Counted from the stretch's first letter, positions 8,512 through 17,237 are shown. The stretch is DNA of 64,000 nt from Hyphomicrobium sp. (GCA_022844105.1 JALHMJ010000002.1:62001-126000); one strand, 5' to 3'. Notes: a model not told the origin generated them from the sequence alone. Numbers and translations are program-made.

Positions 8512-9852
8512 ATGACACTCCGGTTAGGACAACTCTGCGCTGCTTTCGTCCTGTTGCTGACGGCGCTGCTGTCCATCCCGGCATCCGCCGACCAGGTGCT
8601 CTTCGTGAATGTCCGAATTTTCGATGGCAAGAGCGCCACGCTTTCCGAGCCCTCGAACGTGCTCGTTGACGGCAACGTGATCAAGAGCATCTCGACGGCG
8701 CCAATTGCATCCGCAGACGCCACGCGCATCGCGGGAAACGGCCGCACCTTGATGCCCGGCCTGATCGACATGCATTGGCATGCCATTCTCGTGCGGCCCA
8801 CACCACTGGCCGCGATTTCCGGTGACATCGGCTACACCAATCTCCTGGCGGCGGATGAGGCGACCGCCACGCTCATGCGGGGCTTCACCACGATCCGCGA
8901 CATGGGAGGGCCGGTTTTCGGATTGAAGCGCGCCATCGACGAAGGCATCGTTGCCGGACCGCGAATATATCCCGCCGGCGCGATGATCACCATCACGGGC
9001 GGCCATGGCGACTTCCGACAGCTCTCAGATTTGCCGAGGACCATCGGCGGCACCCTGACACGCATGGAGCAGATTGGCGGCAGTATGGTCGCCGACAGCC
9101 CCGATGAAGTCCGCGTGCGTGTGCGCGAGCAATTGATGCAGGGCGCATCTCAAATCAAGCTCACGGCGGGCGGCGGCGTGGCCTCACCGTTCAGCCCGTT
9201 GGACGTGTCGACCTTTACGGAGGCAGAGGTTCGCGCGGCCGTCGAAGCCGCGGAGAATTGGGGCACATACGTTGCGGTGCATGCTTACACGCCAGTCGCG
9301 ATCCAGCGCGCGATTGCGGCGGGCGTGCGCTGCATCGAGCACGCGCACCTGATGGATGAGGCCACTGCAAAACTTATGGCCGAACAGAACATCTGGCTTA
9401 GCACGCAACCCTTCCTCCCAGGCGGCAACCCGGGCGTTCAGAAATTGGGCGGCGAGCAGGCGGCAAAGAAGCAGCAAGTGTCCGAAGGAACCGACCGCGT
9501 CTATGCACTGGCGAAGAAATACAAGCTCAAGACGGCGTTCGGTACCGACATTCTTTTCTCGAAGTCGGAAGCCGAACGGCAGGGGGCTCGGCTTGTCGAT
9601 CTAGGTCGTTGGTTCACACCTGCCGAAGCGCTGGCCATGGCTACATCGACGAACGCTGAACTGCTACAATTGTCCGGCTTGAGAAATCCCTATCCCGGAG
9701 CACTAGGCGTTGTGCAGCAGGGGGCCCTGGCCGATCTCATCCTTGTCGAAGGCAACCCTCTCGATGATCTCGCCCTCGTCGCCGATCCGGCCAAAAACTT
9801 CAAAGTCATCATGAAAGACGGCAAGGTATTCAAAAACACATCGGCTAATTGA
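8512..9852 (+). CDS. Secreted amidohydrolase (imidazolonepropionase/prolidase-like)
   Basis: 446 residues from ATG 8512, chosen because GGAG lies six bases upstream and because it opens a clean signal peptide (MTLRLGQLCAAFVLLLTAL, cleavage near ASA-DQ). An upstream in-frame extension to 8395 is unlikely to be translated. The mature protein has the metal-binding MPGLIDMHWH (His-x-His), a candidate bridging Lys in QIKLTAGGG, then AVHAY and IEHAHL with two more metal-binding His, and FGTDILF with the last Asp. This is the metal-dependent amidohydrolase layout of secreted Xaa-Pro dipeptidase-like enzymes. It acts in the periplasm or outside. The substrate cannot be named. Confidence 0.82.
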   Translation: MTLRLGQLCAAFVLLLTALLSIPASADQVLFVNVRIFDGKSATLSEPSNVLVDGNVIKSISTAPIASADATRIAGNGRTLMPGLIDMHWHAILVRPTPLAAISGDIGYTNLLAADEATATLMRGFTTIRDMGGPVFGLKRAIDEGIVAGPRIYPAGAMITITGGHGDFRQLSDLPRTIGGTLTRMEQIGGSMVADSPDEVRVRVREQLMQGASQIKLTAGGGVASPFSPLDVSTFTEAEVRAAVEAAENWGTYVAVHAYTPVAIQRAIAAGVRCIEHAHLMDEATAKLMAEQNIWLSTQPFLPGGNPGVQKLGGEQAAKKQQVSEGTDRVYALAKKYKLKTAFGTDILFSKSEAERQGARLVDLGRWFTPAEALAMATSTNAELLQLSGLRNPYPGALGVVQQGALADLILVEGNPLDDLALVADPAKNFKVIMKDGKVFKNTSAN

Positions 9853-9899
9853 CACTTACTCTCACGAGCGCGGACCCGCGTGACCCGACCGGCCCGACC

Positions 9900-10652
9900 T
9901 CACAGTTCGTGCGCAAGCCGCTTCCGCTTGGTTTCGAGATACGCCTTGTTGTGAGGGCTCGCTTCGACGATGAGCGGAATGCGTTCGACAACTTCGATTC
10001 CGGCCGCGATCAAGGCCTCGATCTTGTCAGGATTATTGGTCATCAGCCGGATGCGCGTTAGCCCGAGATCCTTCAGAATCTCACCCGCAAACGCATAGTC
10101 ACGCGCGTCGATCGGCTGGCCCTGCTCCAAATTGGCATCGACCGTATCGAGCCCCTGATCTTGCAACGCATACGCCTTGATCTTGCGGAACAGGCCGATG
10201 CCGCGACCTTCCTGGTACGGCAAATAAATCAGAACCCCCAGCGGTTCGCTGGTGATGCGCCCCATCGCGGCTTTCAGCTGGGCATGGCAGTCGCAGCGCA
10301 GCGAATGAAAAACGTCGCCCGTGACGCAGCCGGAGTGCAAGCGCACGACCGGCACTGTTTCAGCGGCGGGGTCGGCGCGGTGGACGAGAGCGACGGCCTG
10401 AATATCGGGTTCGCGGCCCTGGTAGGCGTGCGCCTCCAGTGCGACCTCCGCACCGCCGAATTCGATCGGCAGAACCGTCTCGACAGACCAATCGATCGCG
10501 AGTTTCACGGACTTGAGGTCCCCGGGCCGCATGCCAATCTCTCGAGCAGTATGATGGGCCATCATTCTCCCGGCATTGTCCGCTGGCCGCTGCTTGGCGA
10601 CCGCCTTGCGCTGCGCGCTCAACTCCCGCGGCTGACAGCGTGTCAACTGCAT
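9900..10652 (-). CDS. ribA: GTP cyclohydrolase II (riboflavin synthesis)
   Basis: RibA opens the imidazole ring of GTP, the first step of riboflavin synthesis. The zinc site is visible as HSGCVTGDVFHSLRCDC, with three Cys, and PYQEGRGIGL is the GTP-binding segment. DARDYAFAGEIL and the C-terminal MTNNPDK are also typical. As drawn it has 250 residues. The start is uncertain: in-frame ATGs occur at about residues 30, 31 and 41, and the first 45 residues carry no family signature. No DHBP synthase domain is fused. It lies alone between convergent and divergent neighbours, and no FMN riboswitch is evident upstream. Confidence 0.9.
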   Translation of the reverse strand: MQLTRCQPRELSAQRKAVAKQRPADNAGRMMAHHTAREIGMRPGDLKSVKLAIDWSVETVLPIEFGGAEVALEAHAYQGREPDIQAVALVHRADPAAETVPVVRLHSGCVTGDVFHSLRCDCHAQLKAAMGRITSEPLGVLIYLPYQEGRGIGLFRKIKAYALQDQGLDTVDANLEQGQPIDARDYAFAGEILKDLGLTRIRLMTNNPDKIEALIAAGIEVVERIPLIVEASPHNKAYLETKRKRLAHEL

Positions 10653-10910
10653 TCTTTACGCGAGTTGCCAGCCGGCAGACTTTCGTTCTGCGCTGGCTCG
10701 GCGGCCGGTTCAAGCCCTATCATGGAACAGCCCTTAGAGCCTCCTGGGTCAGGCGTAAACCGCGTTCGTTCGGCGAAGTTGCCGCGGACCCTAAGTCAGA
10801 TCGCGGGTGCGGCTGAACGCGGGTTGTGTTCGATACCCTGGCGTGCTCGCTTTATCCGTCCCTGCCGCCGACACAATCCTGCGCCAAATGACCCGCCCCC
10901 TCTGATACAT

Positions 10911-13196
10911 ATGAACCCCGGACGCATGCGCTCACTCCTTGCATTCACCTTGTTTCTCCTGGCCTTCACGCCGGCTCTGGCCAACCCCGTCGGCTCAGAC
11001 AAGCCCCGGCCACCAGTTGCCGCAGCACGCGACCCCAACAATGAGCGCGACATCGAGCGCGCTGTTGCCGCCCTCCTGAAGCGGATGACGCTGGAGGAAA
11101 AAGTCGGTCAGTTGCATTTCCCATCGCTCGCCTTCCCGCATCAACCGCAGCTTGAGGCGGTTCGCCGTGGCGAGATCGGCGCGATGCTCAACGTCGTCGA
11201 TCCGAGATTTATCCGCGCGTTCTCCAACGCCGCCCGCCAGTCACGCCTCGGCATCCCCATGCTCTTTGCCATCGATGCCATCTACGCCTTGAAAATCACG
11301 TTCCCGCCACCGCTCGCATGGGCCGCGACCTGGAGACCGGAGTTGGCCGAACGTGCCGCTTTCGAAGTTGGCCGCGAGGCCCGCGCCGTCGGCGTGAACT
11401 GGACCTTCGCCCCAATGGTCGATGTTTCGCGCGATCCCCGCTGGGGCCGGGTCATCGAAGGCGCTGGCGAAGACGCGTTTCTCGCCTCCGCCTTCGCCGC
11501 CGCCCGCGTCAATGGTTATCGTCGCGGTGGGCTTGCGACCTCGGTCAAGCATTTCGTCGGCTACGGCGCTCCGGAAGGCGGCCGCGACTACACCGGCACA
11601 GAGATTTCCACCCCTGAACTTCTTGACCGCTATCTACCGCCGTTTGTGGCCGCCTTGCAGGCCGGCTCGGAAACCGTGATGGCCTCGTTCAACACCATCA
11701 ACGGGGTGCCGGTCACGATGAACCGCAAACTCATCACGGACCTTTTGAAAAAGCAGCTTGGTTTCGACGGCTTCGTCACCAGCGACTTCGTGGCCATTGG
11801 CGAACTCGTCAACCACGGCGTCGCACGTGACCTTGAAGAGGCCAGCGTACTCGCCTTTCGCGCCGGCATCGACTTCGACATGGCGAGCGGCGGCTATGAT
11901 CTGGCCCTCGCCAAAGCCGTGCGCGACGGACGCATCAAAACCTCCGAAATCGACGAGGCTGTACGCCGCGTCTTGCGCGTCAAATACCGCCTCGGACTCT
12001 TTGATGCGACACCAGCCGATTTCGCCGCCCTCCCACGACCGGTGGACGAGACGAGCGTGCGCCGGAGCGCGCGCGACGTCGCACGCGAAAGCTTTGTGCT
12101 CGTCAAGAACGATAAGTCGGCGCTGCCGCTGACCGCAGCAACGCCCGCAATTGCTCTGATTGGCGCCGCGGCCGACACGGCAGCGCACGACCATTCCTGG
12201 TGGGGCCCAGCAGGGCATGCAAAGCCGGTCACCGAAACGCTGCGCCAAGCCATCGAAAAGCGTCTCCGCCCGGGCCAGACACTGAACTACGCGCCGGCCT
12301 TCGCCGATGCCTGTGGGCGAAAATATCTCGACAAAGGTGCCGCCATCGCCGCCGCGATACGATCCGATATCGTCGTGTTCAACGTCATCGAGGATTGCGA
12401 TGTTCAAGGCGAAGGCGTCTCGCGCACGAAACTCGAACTCTCCGGCCGCCAGCAGGACATGCTCGACGCTCTGGCCGCCACCGGCCGGCCCATTGTGCTC
12501 GTTGTGGAAACAGGCCGTCCGCTTGTCCTCGCCAAACCCGACCGGCAAGCAGACGCCATTCTGATCGCCTGGCATCCCGGGACGGAGGGCCGCACGGCGC
12601 TGGCTGAAGTCCTCACCGGCGAGGTTGCGCCGTCGGGAAAGCTGCCGATGACCTTTCCCCGGTCGGAAGGCCAGATCCCGATCGCCTACAACACGCTTCC
12701 AACAGGCCGCCCCTGGACGGGCAGCCGCTACACCACCGGCTACATCGACGAGGCGAACACGCCTCTTTACCCCTTTGGTCACGGCCTCTCGTACACGACC
12801 TTCGCCTACGACCCGATCATCCTTTCCCAACCAGCGATGTCGACGACGGGGTCCATCGACGTCGAGGTCATGGTTCGCAACACCGGCTCCCGCACGGGTA
12901 GCGAAGTCGTCCAGCTCTACACCCGCCAACTTGTGGCCAGCCGCTCGCGGCCGATCAAAGAATTGCGCGGCTTTGAAAAGATCACACTGAAACCCGGCGA
13001 GAAACGCAGCTTACGCTTTCGCCTTGCGGCTCAAAGTCTTGGATTTCATGACGATGCGGGACGCTACGTCGTAGAAGCCGCGCCGTTCAAAGTTTTCGTT
13101 GGCGGAAGCTCCGACACGGCTGTCACGACCGATTTCCTGATCACCCCGGCTTCAGCCCGAGGCGCGCCAGTTCGATCTTCGGGCAGCGGTCCATGA
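10911..13196 (+). CDS. Periplasmic GH3 beta-glucosidase (BglX-like)
   Basis: 761 residues from ATG 10911. ATG 10926 is also possible; both give a signal peptide (SLLAFTLFLLAFTPALA). The open frame extends far upstream, but that part is antisense to ribA and is rejected. The GH3 TIM barrel shows MTLEEKVGQL, WTFAPMVDVSRDPRWGR, the acid-rich KHFVGYG and the nucleophile motif GFVTSDFVAIGEL, in which the Asp of TSD is catalytic. The second alpha/beta domain and a fibronectin-like C-terminus (ELRGFEKITLKPGE) follow. It should remove terminal beta-glucose from oligosaccharides in the periplasm. Its 3' end overlaps the opposing CoA-binding gene by 56 bases. Confidence 0.88.
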   Translation: MNPGRMRSLLAFTLFLLAFTPALANPVGSDKPRPPVAAARDPNNERDIERAVAALLKRMTLEEKVGQLHFPSLAFPHQPQLEAVRRGEIGAMLNVVDPRFIRAFSNAARQSRLGIPMLFAIDAIYALKITFPPPLAWAATWRPELAERAAFEVGREARAVGVNWTFAPMVDVSRDPRWGRVIEGAGEDAFLASAFAAARVNGYRRGGLATSVKHFVGYGAPEGGRDYTGTEISTPELLDRYLPPFVAALQAGSETVMASFNTINGVPVTMNRKLITDLLKKQLGFDGFVTSDFVAIGELVNHGVARDLEEASVLAFRAGIDFDMASGGYDLALAKAVRDGRIKTSEIDEAVRRVLRVKYRLGLFDATPADFAALPRPVDETSVRRSARDVARESFVLVKNDKSALPLTAATPAIALIGAAADTAAHDHSWWGPAGHAKPVTETLRQAIEKRLRPGQTLNYAPAFADACGRKYLDKGAAIAAAIRSDIVVFNVIEDCDVQGEGVSRTKLELSGRQQDMLDALAATGRPIVLVVETGRPLVLAKPDRQADAILIAWHPGTEGRTALAEVLTGEVAPSGKLPMTFPRSEGQIPIAYNTLPTGRPWTGSRYTTGYIDEANTPLYPFGHGLSYTTFAYDPIILSQPAMSTTGSIDVEVMVRNTGSRTGSEVVQLYTRQLVASRSRPIKELRGFEKITLKPGEKRSLRFRLAAQSLGFHDDAGRYVVEAAPFKVFVGGSSDTAVTTDFLITPASARGAPVRSSGSGP

Positions 13197-13602
13197 CCAC
13201 CGTCAGTCCCGCGGCAATCGCCCGCTCAGCCGCAATCTCGTTAACAACACCGAGTTGCATCCATATCACTTTGATCCCGAGCCGCTGTTTCTCAGCAATC
13301 GCCTCATCCACCACGCTCAGCGCTGCTTCGGGCGACCTGAATACATCGATGACTTGGACGGGGGCGGGTACATCAGCAATCGTCGCGTAAACCTGCTGGC
13401 CGAGTATGGAGCCGCCGGCTTGGCCCGGATTGACCGGCACGACATGATAGCCGTGGGTCAAGAGCCGCTCCATCACGCCATAAGATGGCCGGTCGGGCTT
13501 TGCCGACGCGCCGACGACCGCGAATATCCTGACTGACGCGAGCAGTTCGGCAAGTTCGCCATCGCTGGGGTTCTCAAACGGGATGTTCAGCAGCCTTTCC
13601 AT
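13141..13602 (-). CDS. CoA-binding protein (YccU-like)
   Basis: 153 residues forming a single Rossmann-type CoA_binding_2 domain. IFAVVGASAKPDRPSYGVM carries the dinucleotide-binding glycine motif. HGYHVVPVNPG, VIDVFRSPE, KVIWMQLGV and VVMDRCPKIE follow in the order known for YccU/YneT proteins, which bind coenzyme A and have no firm cellular role. It lies downstream of the enoyl-CoA hydratase gene on the same strand; their coding regions overlap by 16 bases, so they are probably co-transcribed. Its 3' end overlaps the convergent GH3 gene. Confidence 0.88.
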   Translation of the reverse strand: MERLLNIPFENPSDGELAELLASVRIFAVVGASAKPDRPSYGVMERLLTHGYHVVPVNPGQAGGSILGQQVYATIADVPAPVQVIDVFRSPEAALSVVDEAIAEKQRLGIKVIWMQLGVVNEIAAERAIAAGLTVVMDRCPKIELARLGLKPG

Positions 13603-14402
13603 ACGGGCGGCCGCTTATCGAGAAACGCCGATATGCCTTCCGCGGCATCGGCCTTCAGCAAGTTCTCGACCATCACCTTGGCGGCATAATCGTACGCTGC
13701 CGACAGCGGCATTTCGATCTGATCGTAGAAGGCAGCTTTGCCCATAGAAATCGTCAACGGCGATTTCGACGCGATGGCGCGAGCCATTTCGATAGCGGCG
13801 GCCAAGCTCTCGCCTTTCGCGACCACCCGGTTGATCAACCCATATTCCGCAGCCTCGGCCGCTCCCATCATTTCACCGAGAAGAAGCATTTCCATCGCCC
13901 GCTTACGCGGGACATTTCGTGCAAGCGCCACCATTGGTGTCGAGCAGAAGAGCCCAATGTTGACGCCCGGCGTCGCAAAACGGGTGTCCTCCTCCGCAAC
14001 GGCGAGATCGCACGTTGCCACCAATTGGCAGCCCGCGGCGGTCGCGATGCCATGCACCGCTGCAATAACAGGCTTGGGACATGCGACGATGGACTGCATC
14101 AGCGCTGAACATCGCGCCATGGCCTCGGCAAAGAAGACGCGTCCACCGTCCGCATCCTCGCGCCGAGCGGTCAATTCCTTGAGGTCGTGACCGGCGCAGA
14201 ACGCCGGCCCTTCGGCCGCGATGACAATAGCCCCAATGCTCGGATCGTTGCCGAGTACGGCTATCTCGCCGTGCAAAGCCGCCATCATGGCGACGCTCAA
14301 ACTATTGCGTTGCTTCGCGCGATCGAGAAACACGACCGCGACGCCCGCCGTCAGGCGCTCGCTGCGAACCGGCGCGCGCGAAACTCCCACGTCGATGTTC
14401 AT
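13587..14402 (-). CDS. Enoyl-CoA hydratase/isomerase family protein
   Basis: 271 residues from ATG 14402, chosen because it follows the upstream stop by 13 bases and has CGGGA at good spacing; the longer frame would overlap the upstream gene. The crotonase oxyanion-hole segments are AFCAGHDLKEL and AVHGIATAAGCQLVATCDLAVA, followed by FATPGVNIGLFC. A catalytic Glu is not obvious at the second usual place, where GLFCSTP stands, so hydratase activity is not certain. These features resemble the ECHDC3-like branch of enoyl-CoA hydratases. It sits between an exported protein gene and the CoA-binding gene on the same strand. Confidence 0.82.
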   Translation of the reverse strand: MNIDVGVSRAPVRSERLTAGVAVVFLDRAKQRNSLSVAMMAALHGEIAVLGNDPSIGAIVIAAEGPAFCAGHDLKELTARREDADGGRVFFAEAMARCSALMQSIVACPKPVIAAVHGIATAAGCQLVATCDLAVAEEDTRFATPGVNIGLFCSTPMVALARNVPRKRAMEMLLLGEMMGAAEAAEYGLINRVVAKGESLAAAIEMARAIASKSPLTISMGKAAFYDQIEMPLSAAYDYAAKVMVENLLKADAAEGISAFLDKRPPVWKGC

Positions 14403-14415
14403 ATCGATCCCGTCG

Positions 14416-15033
14416 CTACTTTTTCTCATCCGGCTTGGCTGCGCCATCCGCTGGCGGTGCGCCGTCTTCCGGCTGGCTCTCACCCGCGCCTTCAACCGTC
14501 AACTTTTCCAGTTCCGGCTGATACTTTTTCACAACCTCGATGTTGCTCGCGAACTGTAGCGGCTTGGCGGCTTTTATTTCCTGGTTCAGATCTTCGACGA
14601 CGAGCTTTTTGTCGTCATCGGGGATCGACGCATCACTTTTGATGTTTTCCAGTTCCTGCTTCATCTTCTCGACAGGATTAGTGTAGTTGCCCGTTTTGCG
14701 GTCCAACCCGTCGAGCACCAGCGAAATATTCGCGCCAACGATTTCCATGTCCATGAACGACTGAAAGCCGTGCTTTTTGGCAATGCCGTCCAGCTCCCCC
14801 TTGAGAGTGTCGTCTGGCTTATCGCCGCCTTCGAGCAGCTTGGCCGAGAGCGGTTGTAAATCCTTCTGAGCTGAGATGAATCCCGATACCTGCGCATCAG
14901 ACAATTCGATCTGCTTTAACTCCTCGACATCTTGAGCGGCGGCGGATCCGGCATGAAACGCTGCCGCAAGCAACAGGACCGCCACTGGTGCCAGTGCGCG
15001 GCCGACGGGCGAGGCGAAGAACGATTGCAACAT
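14416..15033 (-). CDS. Exported protein of unknown function
   Basis: 205 residues with a clear signal peptide (ALAPVAVLLLAAAFHAGSAAAQ, cleavage near residue 34). The mature part is charged and helical: it starts VEELKQIELSDAQVSGFISAQKDL (shortened here) and ends in a Pro/Ala/Asp/Lys-rich tail with many acidic residues. I do not recognise a named domain. It is probably a soluble periplasmic helical protein. It is the first gene of a unit with the enoyl-CoA hydratase and CoA-binding genes, and its upstream region carries several palindromes. The gene is well framed and codon use looks native. Confidence 0.75.
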   Translation of the reverse strand: MLQSFFASPVGRALAPVAVLLLAAAFHAGSAAAQDVEELKQIELSDAQVSGFISAQKDLQPLSAKLLEGGDKPDDTLKGELDGIAKKHGFQSFMDMEIVGANISLVLDGLDRKTGNYTNPVEKMKQELENIKSDASIPDDDKKLVVEDLNQEIKAAKPLQFASNIEVVKKYQPELEKLTVEGAGESQPEDGAPPADGAAKPDEKK

Positions 15034-15115
15034 AGAGGATCTCCAGACGGGGCAGGACGAACGTCGTGCAAAATAGCGAGTGCGCGGTTGAGATGACCCA
15101 TGACTGCGACCGCAT

Positions 15116-15131
15116 TAAGGATGACCTTAAC
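15116..15131. promoter_or_regulatory. Inverted repeat TTAAGG-N4-CCTTAA
   Basis: A perfect 6-base inverted repeat with a 4-base spacer lies about 83 bases upstream of the exported-protein start. It also reads as TTAA-N8-TTAAC, one base longer than the CtrA consensus spacing. It could be an operator; no binding protein can be named. Confidence 0.3.
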
Positions 15132-15189
15132 GACTTTGCACAACAGGCCTGATCGGCCCCGGTTCCCAAGCAGCGGGCTCTAAAATAAC

Positions 15190-15225
15190 GGTAGCATGAT
15201 ACCTTTTAACTGGTATTATAATACC
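15190..15225. promoter_or_regulatory. Twin 14-base palindromes, candidate operator
   Basis: GGTATTATAATACC at 15212-15225 is a perfect palindrome. GGTAGCATGATACC at 15190-15203 matches it with one broken pair. Their starts are 22 bases apart, about two helical turns, so two dimers could bind on the same face. The site lies between divergent genes and overlaps the likely promoter area. The regulator is unknown. Confidence 0.5.
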
Positions 15226-15296
15226 GCATTAGTTTAACTAAGGAAATAAGGGCAAATTTCCAGCCTACGTGACAGTTTATGGCTCTTGTTGCTTGA

Positions 15297-15363
15297 CGCC
15301 AGCGCATCTCTCGCCTATCCCAGCCTCGTTCGGGCTGCGAAGCCCGCATGCGCCCCGCTGGCG
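15297..15363 (+). promoter_or_regulatory. Structured 5' leader of rplM, possible L13 autoregulation element
   Basis: An 8-base stem (CGCCAGCG 15297-15304 with CGCTGGCG 15356-15363) encloses a 6-base hairpin CGGGCT-GCGA-AGCCCG (15331-15346) closed by a GNRA tetraloop. AGGCTGG (15377-15383), just before the rplM start, could instead pair with CCAGCCT at 15320-15326 or 15260-15266. Such leaders are known to mediate ribosomal-protein autoregulation; this one is inferred from pairing only. Confidence 0.45.
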
Positions 15364-15393
15364 CCAAATTAATCCCAGGCTGGAACCTGAATC

Positions 15394-15855
15394 ATGAAAA
15401 CCTACGTCGCCAAGACCGGCGAGGTGGACAAGGGCTGGATTTTGATCGACGCCGACGGTCTCGTCGTCGGCCGTCTCGCCGCCCTCATCGCCACCCGCCT
15501 TAGAGGCAAGCACAAAGCCATTTTCACCCCGCACGTCGACTGTGGTGACAACATCATCGTGGTCAACGCCGAGAAGGTAGTCTTTACCGGCAACAAGACC
15601 GAAGACAAAAAATACTACCGGCACACGGGCTACGTCGGCGGCATCAAGGAAACGACGCCCAAGCGCCTGCTCGAAGGCAAGTTCCCCGAGCGCATTATCA
15701 CCAAGGCCGTCGAGCGTATGCTGAAGCGTGGACCATTGCAGCGCCAGCTGATGCGCAACTTGCGCGTCTATAAGGGCTCGGAGCATCCCCACGTAGCTCA
15801 GAACCCGACCAAGCTCGACATCGCCGCGCTCAATCGCAAGAACTCGAGGGCCTGA
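15394..15855 (+). CDS. rplM: 50S ribosomal protein L13
   Basis: 153 residues, full length for alphaproteobacterial L13. The N-terminal [19 protein letters not shown] is the family start. [20 protein letters not shown] and the conserved [19 protein letters not shown] follow. L13 binds 23S rRNA early in large-subunit assembly. rpsI starts five bases after the stop, the standard rplM-rpsI operon. A folded leader precedes the gene, so translational feedback is plausible. Confidence 0.97.
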   Translation: MKTYVAKTGEVDKGWILIDADGLVVGRLAALIATRLRGKHKAIFTPHVDCGDNIIVVNAEKVVFTGNKTEDKKYYRHTGYVGGIKETTPKRLLEGKFPERIITKAVERMLKRGPLQRQLMRNLRVYKGSEHPHVAQNPTKLDIAALNRKNSRA

Positions 15856-15860
15856 GAACC

Positions 15861-16340
15861 ATGGCATCCGAAGCAAAGACGCTGAGTGATCTCAGCGCCA
15901 TCAAGACCGCAGCGCCCGCCGAGGCGCCGGTCTATGTCCAGAAACTTGACAAGCTTGGCCGCGCCTATGCGACCGGCAAGCGCAAGGATGCGGTCGCCCG
16001 CGTCTGGATCAAGCCCGGCAAGGGCATGATCACCGTCAACGAAAAGGACTTCACGAAGTACTTCGCGCGTCCCGTGCTGCAGATGCTGTTGAAGCAGCCT
16101 TTGAACGCGGCCAACCGCCTGTCGCAGTACGACATCCGCGTCACCGTCGCCGGCGGCGGACTGTCCGGACAGGCGGGCGCCGTCCGCCATGGTATCTCGA
16201 AGGCGCTCACCTACTTCGAGCCGGAACTTCGCGGTATTCTGAAGAAGGGTGGCTTCCTGACCCGCGATAGCCGCACGGTCGAGCGCAAGAAGTACGGCCG
16301 CATGAAGGCGCGCCGCAGCTTCCAGTTCTCGAAGCGTTAG
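15861..16340 (+). CDS. rpsI: 30S ribosomal protein S9
   Basis: 159 residues. After an alphaproteobacterial N-terminal extension of about 30 residues come [37 protein letters not shown] and the C-terminal [18 protein letters not shown], whose basic tail reaches the ribosomal P site. ATG 15861 follows GAGAACC directly after rplM. A strong terminator begins 27 bases after the stop, so the operon ends here. Confidence 0.97.
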   Translation: MASEAKTLSDLSAIKTAAPAEAPVYVQKLDKLGRAYATGKRKDAVARVWIKPGKGMITVNEKDFTKYFARPVLQMLLKQPLNAANRLSQYDIRVTVAGGGLSGQAGAVRHGISKALTYFEPELRGILKKGGFLTRDSRTVERKKYGRMKARRSFQFSKR

Positions 16341-16366
16341 TCACAGGCTTCTCTTGCTGGTTGCGA

Positions 16367-16400
16367 ACAGCCCGCTGCACTCGGCGGGCTGTTTACGTTT
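16367..16400 (+). terminator. Rho-independent terminator of rplM-rpsI
   Basis: A perfect 9-base stem ACAGCCCGC/GCGGGCTGT with an 8-base loop is followed by TTACGTTTT. It sits 27 bases after the rpsI stop codon. Confidence 0.8.
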
Positions 16401-16498
16401 TCGGCGCCTTCTTGCCCGTCGCCGCGCAGGGTGCCACATAGCCCCGACCCTGGACTTCGCCTATGGCTGCGGACGCGTCGCCGACTGGAGATTAAGCA

Positions 16499-17230
16499 AT
16501 GGACATGCTTGAGACCGTTATCACCGACATAGGTCTCCTGTTGTCGCCCGACTGGTGGCGCACGCACTGGACGGCGTTGTTCAACATCTTGCTGATCGAC
16601 CTGACGCTCGCCGGCGACAACGCCATCGTCGTCGGCATTGCCGCGTCGCGCGTTCACCCGTCCATCCGAGCCAAGGTCATCTTCTGGGGCATCGCCGGCG
16701 CCGTCGTACTGCGCATCATGTTTTCGGCCGTCGCCCAACAGATGCTGCAGATAATCGGGCTCACGCTCGCCGGTGGAATTCTCCTGCTTTTTGTCTGCTG
16801 GAAGATGTACCGCCAGATCGTCGAAGGCGAGCAGCACTCGATCGAAGATGTCGAGGCCGGCCTCGCCAATCAAACAACGAGCGGCAACGAAGTGCCCTTC
16901 TGGTCGGCGCTCTGGACGATTATTCTCGCTGACCTTTCAATGTCCCTCGACAACGTGCTCGCCGTCGCCGGCGCAGCCGGTGAATCCACGCTTGTCCTCG
17001 TCATCGGCCTGGCGGTGGCAATCATCCTCATGGCCGTCGCCTCCACCTACATCGCCAAGCTGCTGCATAAGTATCCTTGGATCGCCTGGGTCGGCCTCAT
17101 CATCATTGTCTATGTCGCCCTCGACATGATCTATCGCGACAGCCACCAGATCGCCTGCGCGGCCTATGGCGTCGGCTGCTCGGAAACCATCTGGCAAGGC
17201 GTCTTGCACAGGCTCGGGCTGAGGGGCTGA
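16499..17230 (+). CDS. TerC/YjbE-family integral membrane protein
   Basis: 243 residues with about seven membrane segments. The family signatures are LTLAGDNAIVVGIA in the first half and its repeat ADLSMSLDNVLAVAGAA in the second, each placing an Asp-Asn pair inside a helix, as in TerC/YjbE/MntP-like metal exporters. Related proteins are linked to manganese efflux or metal loading of exported proteins; the substrate here is not known. It lies between the ribosomal operon and argC, with 7 bases to argC. No yybP-ykoY manganese riboswitch could be recognised in the 98 bases upstream. Confidence 0.85.
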   Translation: MDMLETVITDIGLLLSPDWWRTHWTALFNILLIDLTLAGDNAIVVGIAASRVHPSIRAKVIFWGIAGAVVLRIMFSAVAQQMLQIIGLTLAGGILLLFVCWKMYRQIVEGEQHSIEDVEAGLANQTTSGNEVPFWSALWTIILADLSMSLDNVLAVAGAAGESTLVLVIGLAVAIILMAVASTYIAKLLHKYPWIAWVGLIIIVYVALDMIYRDSHQIACAAYGVGCSETIWQGVLHRLGLRG

Positions 17231-17237
17231 CAAGCCG

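Larger units (their letters stand above)
15034..15393. other. Divergent control region between exported-protein gene and rplM
   Basis: 360 bases hold no gene but much structure. TTAAGG-ATGA-CCTTAA (15116-15131) and two related 14-base palindromes (15190-15203 and 15212-15225) lie in an AT-rich stretch. A likely folded leader for rplM (15297-15363) follows. The AT-rich part around 15175-15260 is the best place for promoters in both directions. Confidence 0.6.

Noticed and set aside
10161-10910. 750-base in-frame extension of the GH3 gene antisense to ribA
   Set aside because: The added residues have no homology, and a signal peptide begins at 10911 or 10926; the frame is open only because of GC-rich antisense codon use.
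10653-10910. FMN riboswitch at ribA
   Set aside because: No FMN-element conserved blocks are visible, and the start codon of ribA is uncertain.
11634-12929. 431-codon minus-strand frame opposite the GH3 gene
   Set aside because: Low-complexity antisense shadow of a clear enzyme gene.
16401-16498. Manganese (yybP-ykoY) riboswitch before the TerC-like gene
   Set aside because: Expected by context, but I could not find its conserved core or helices in the 98 bases.
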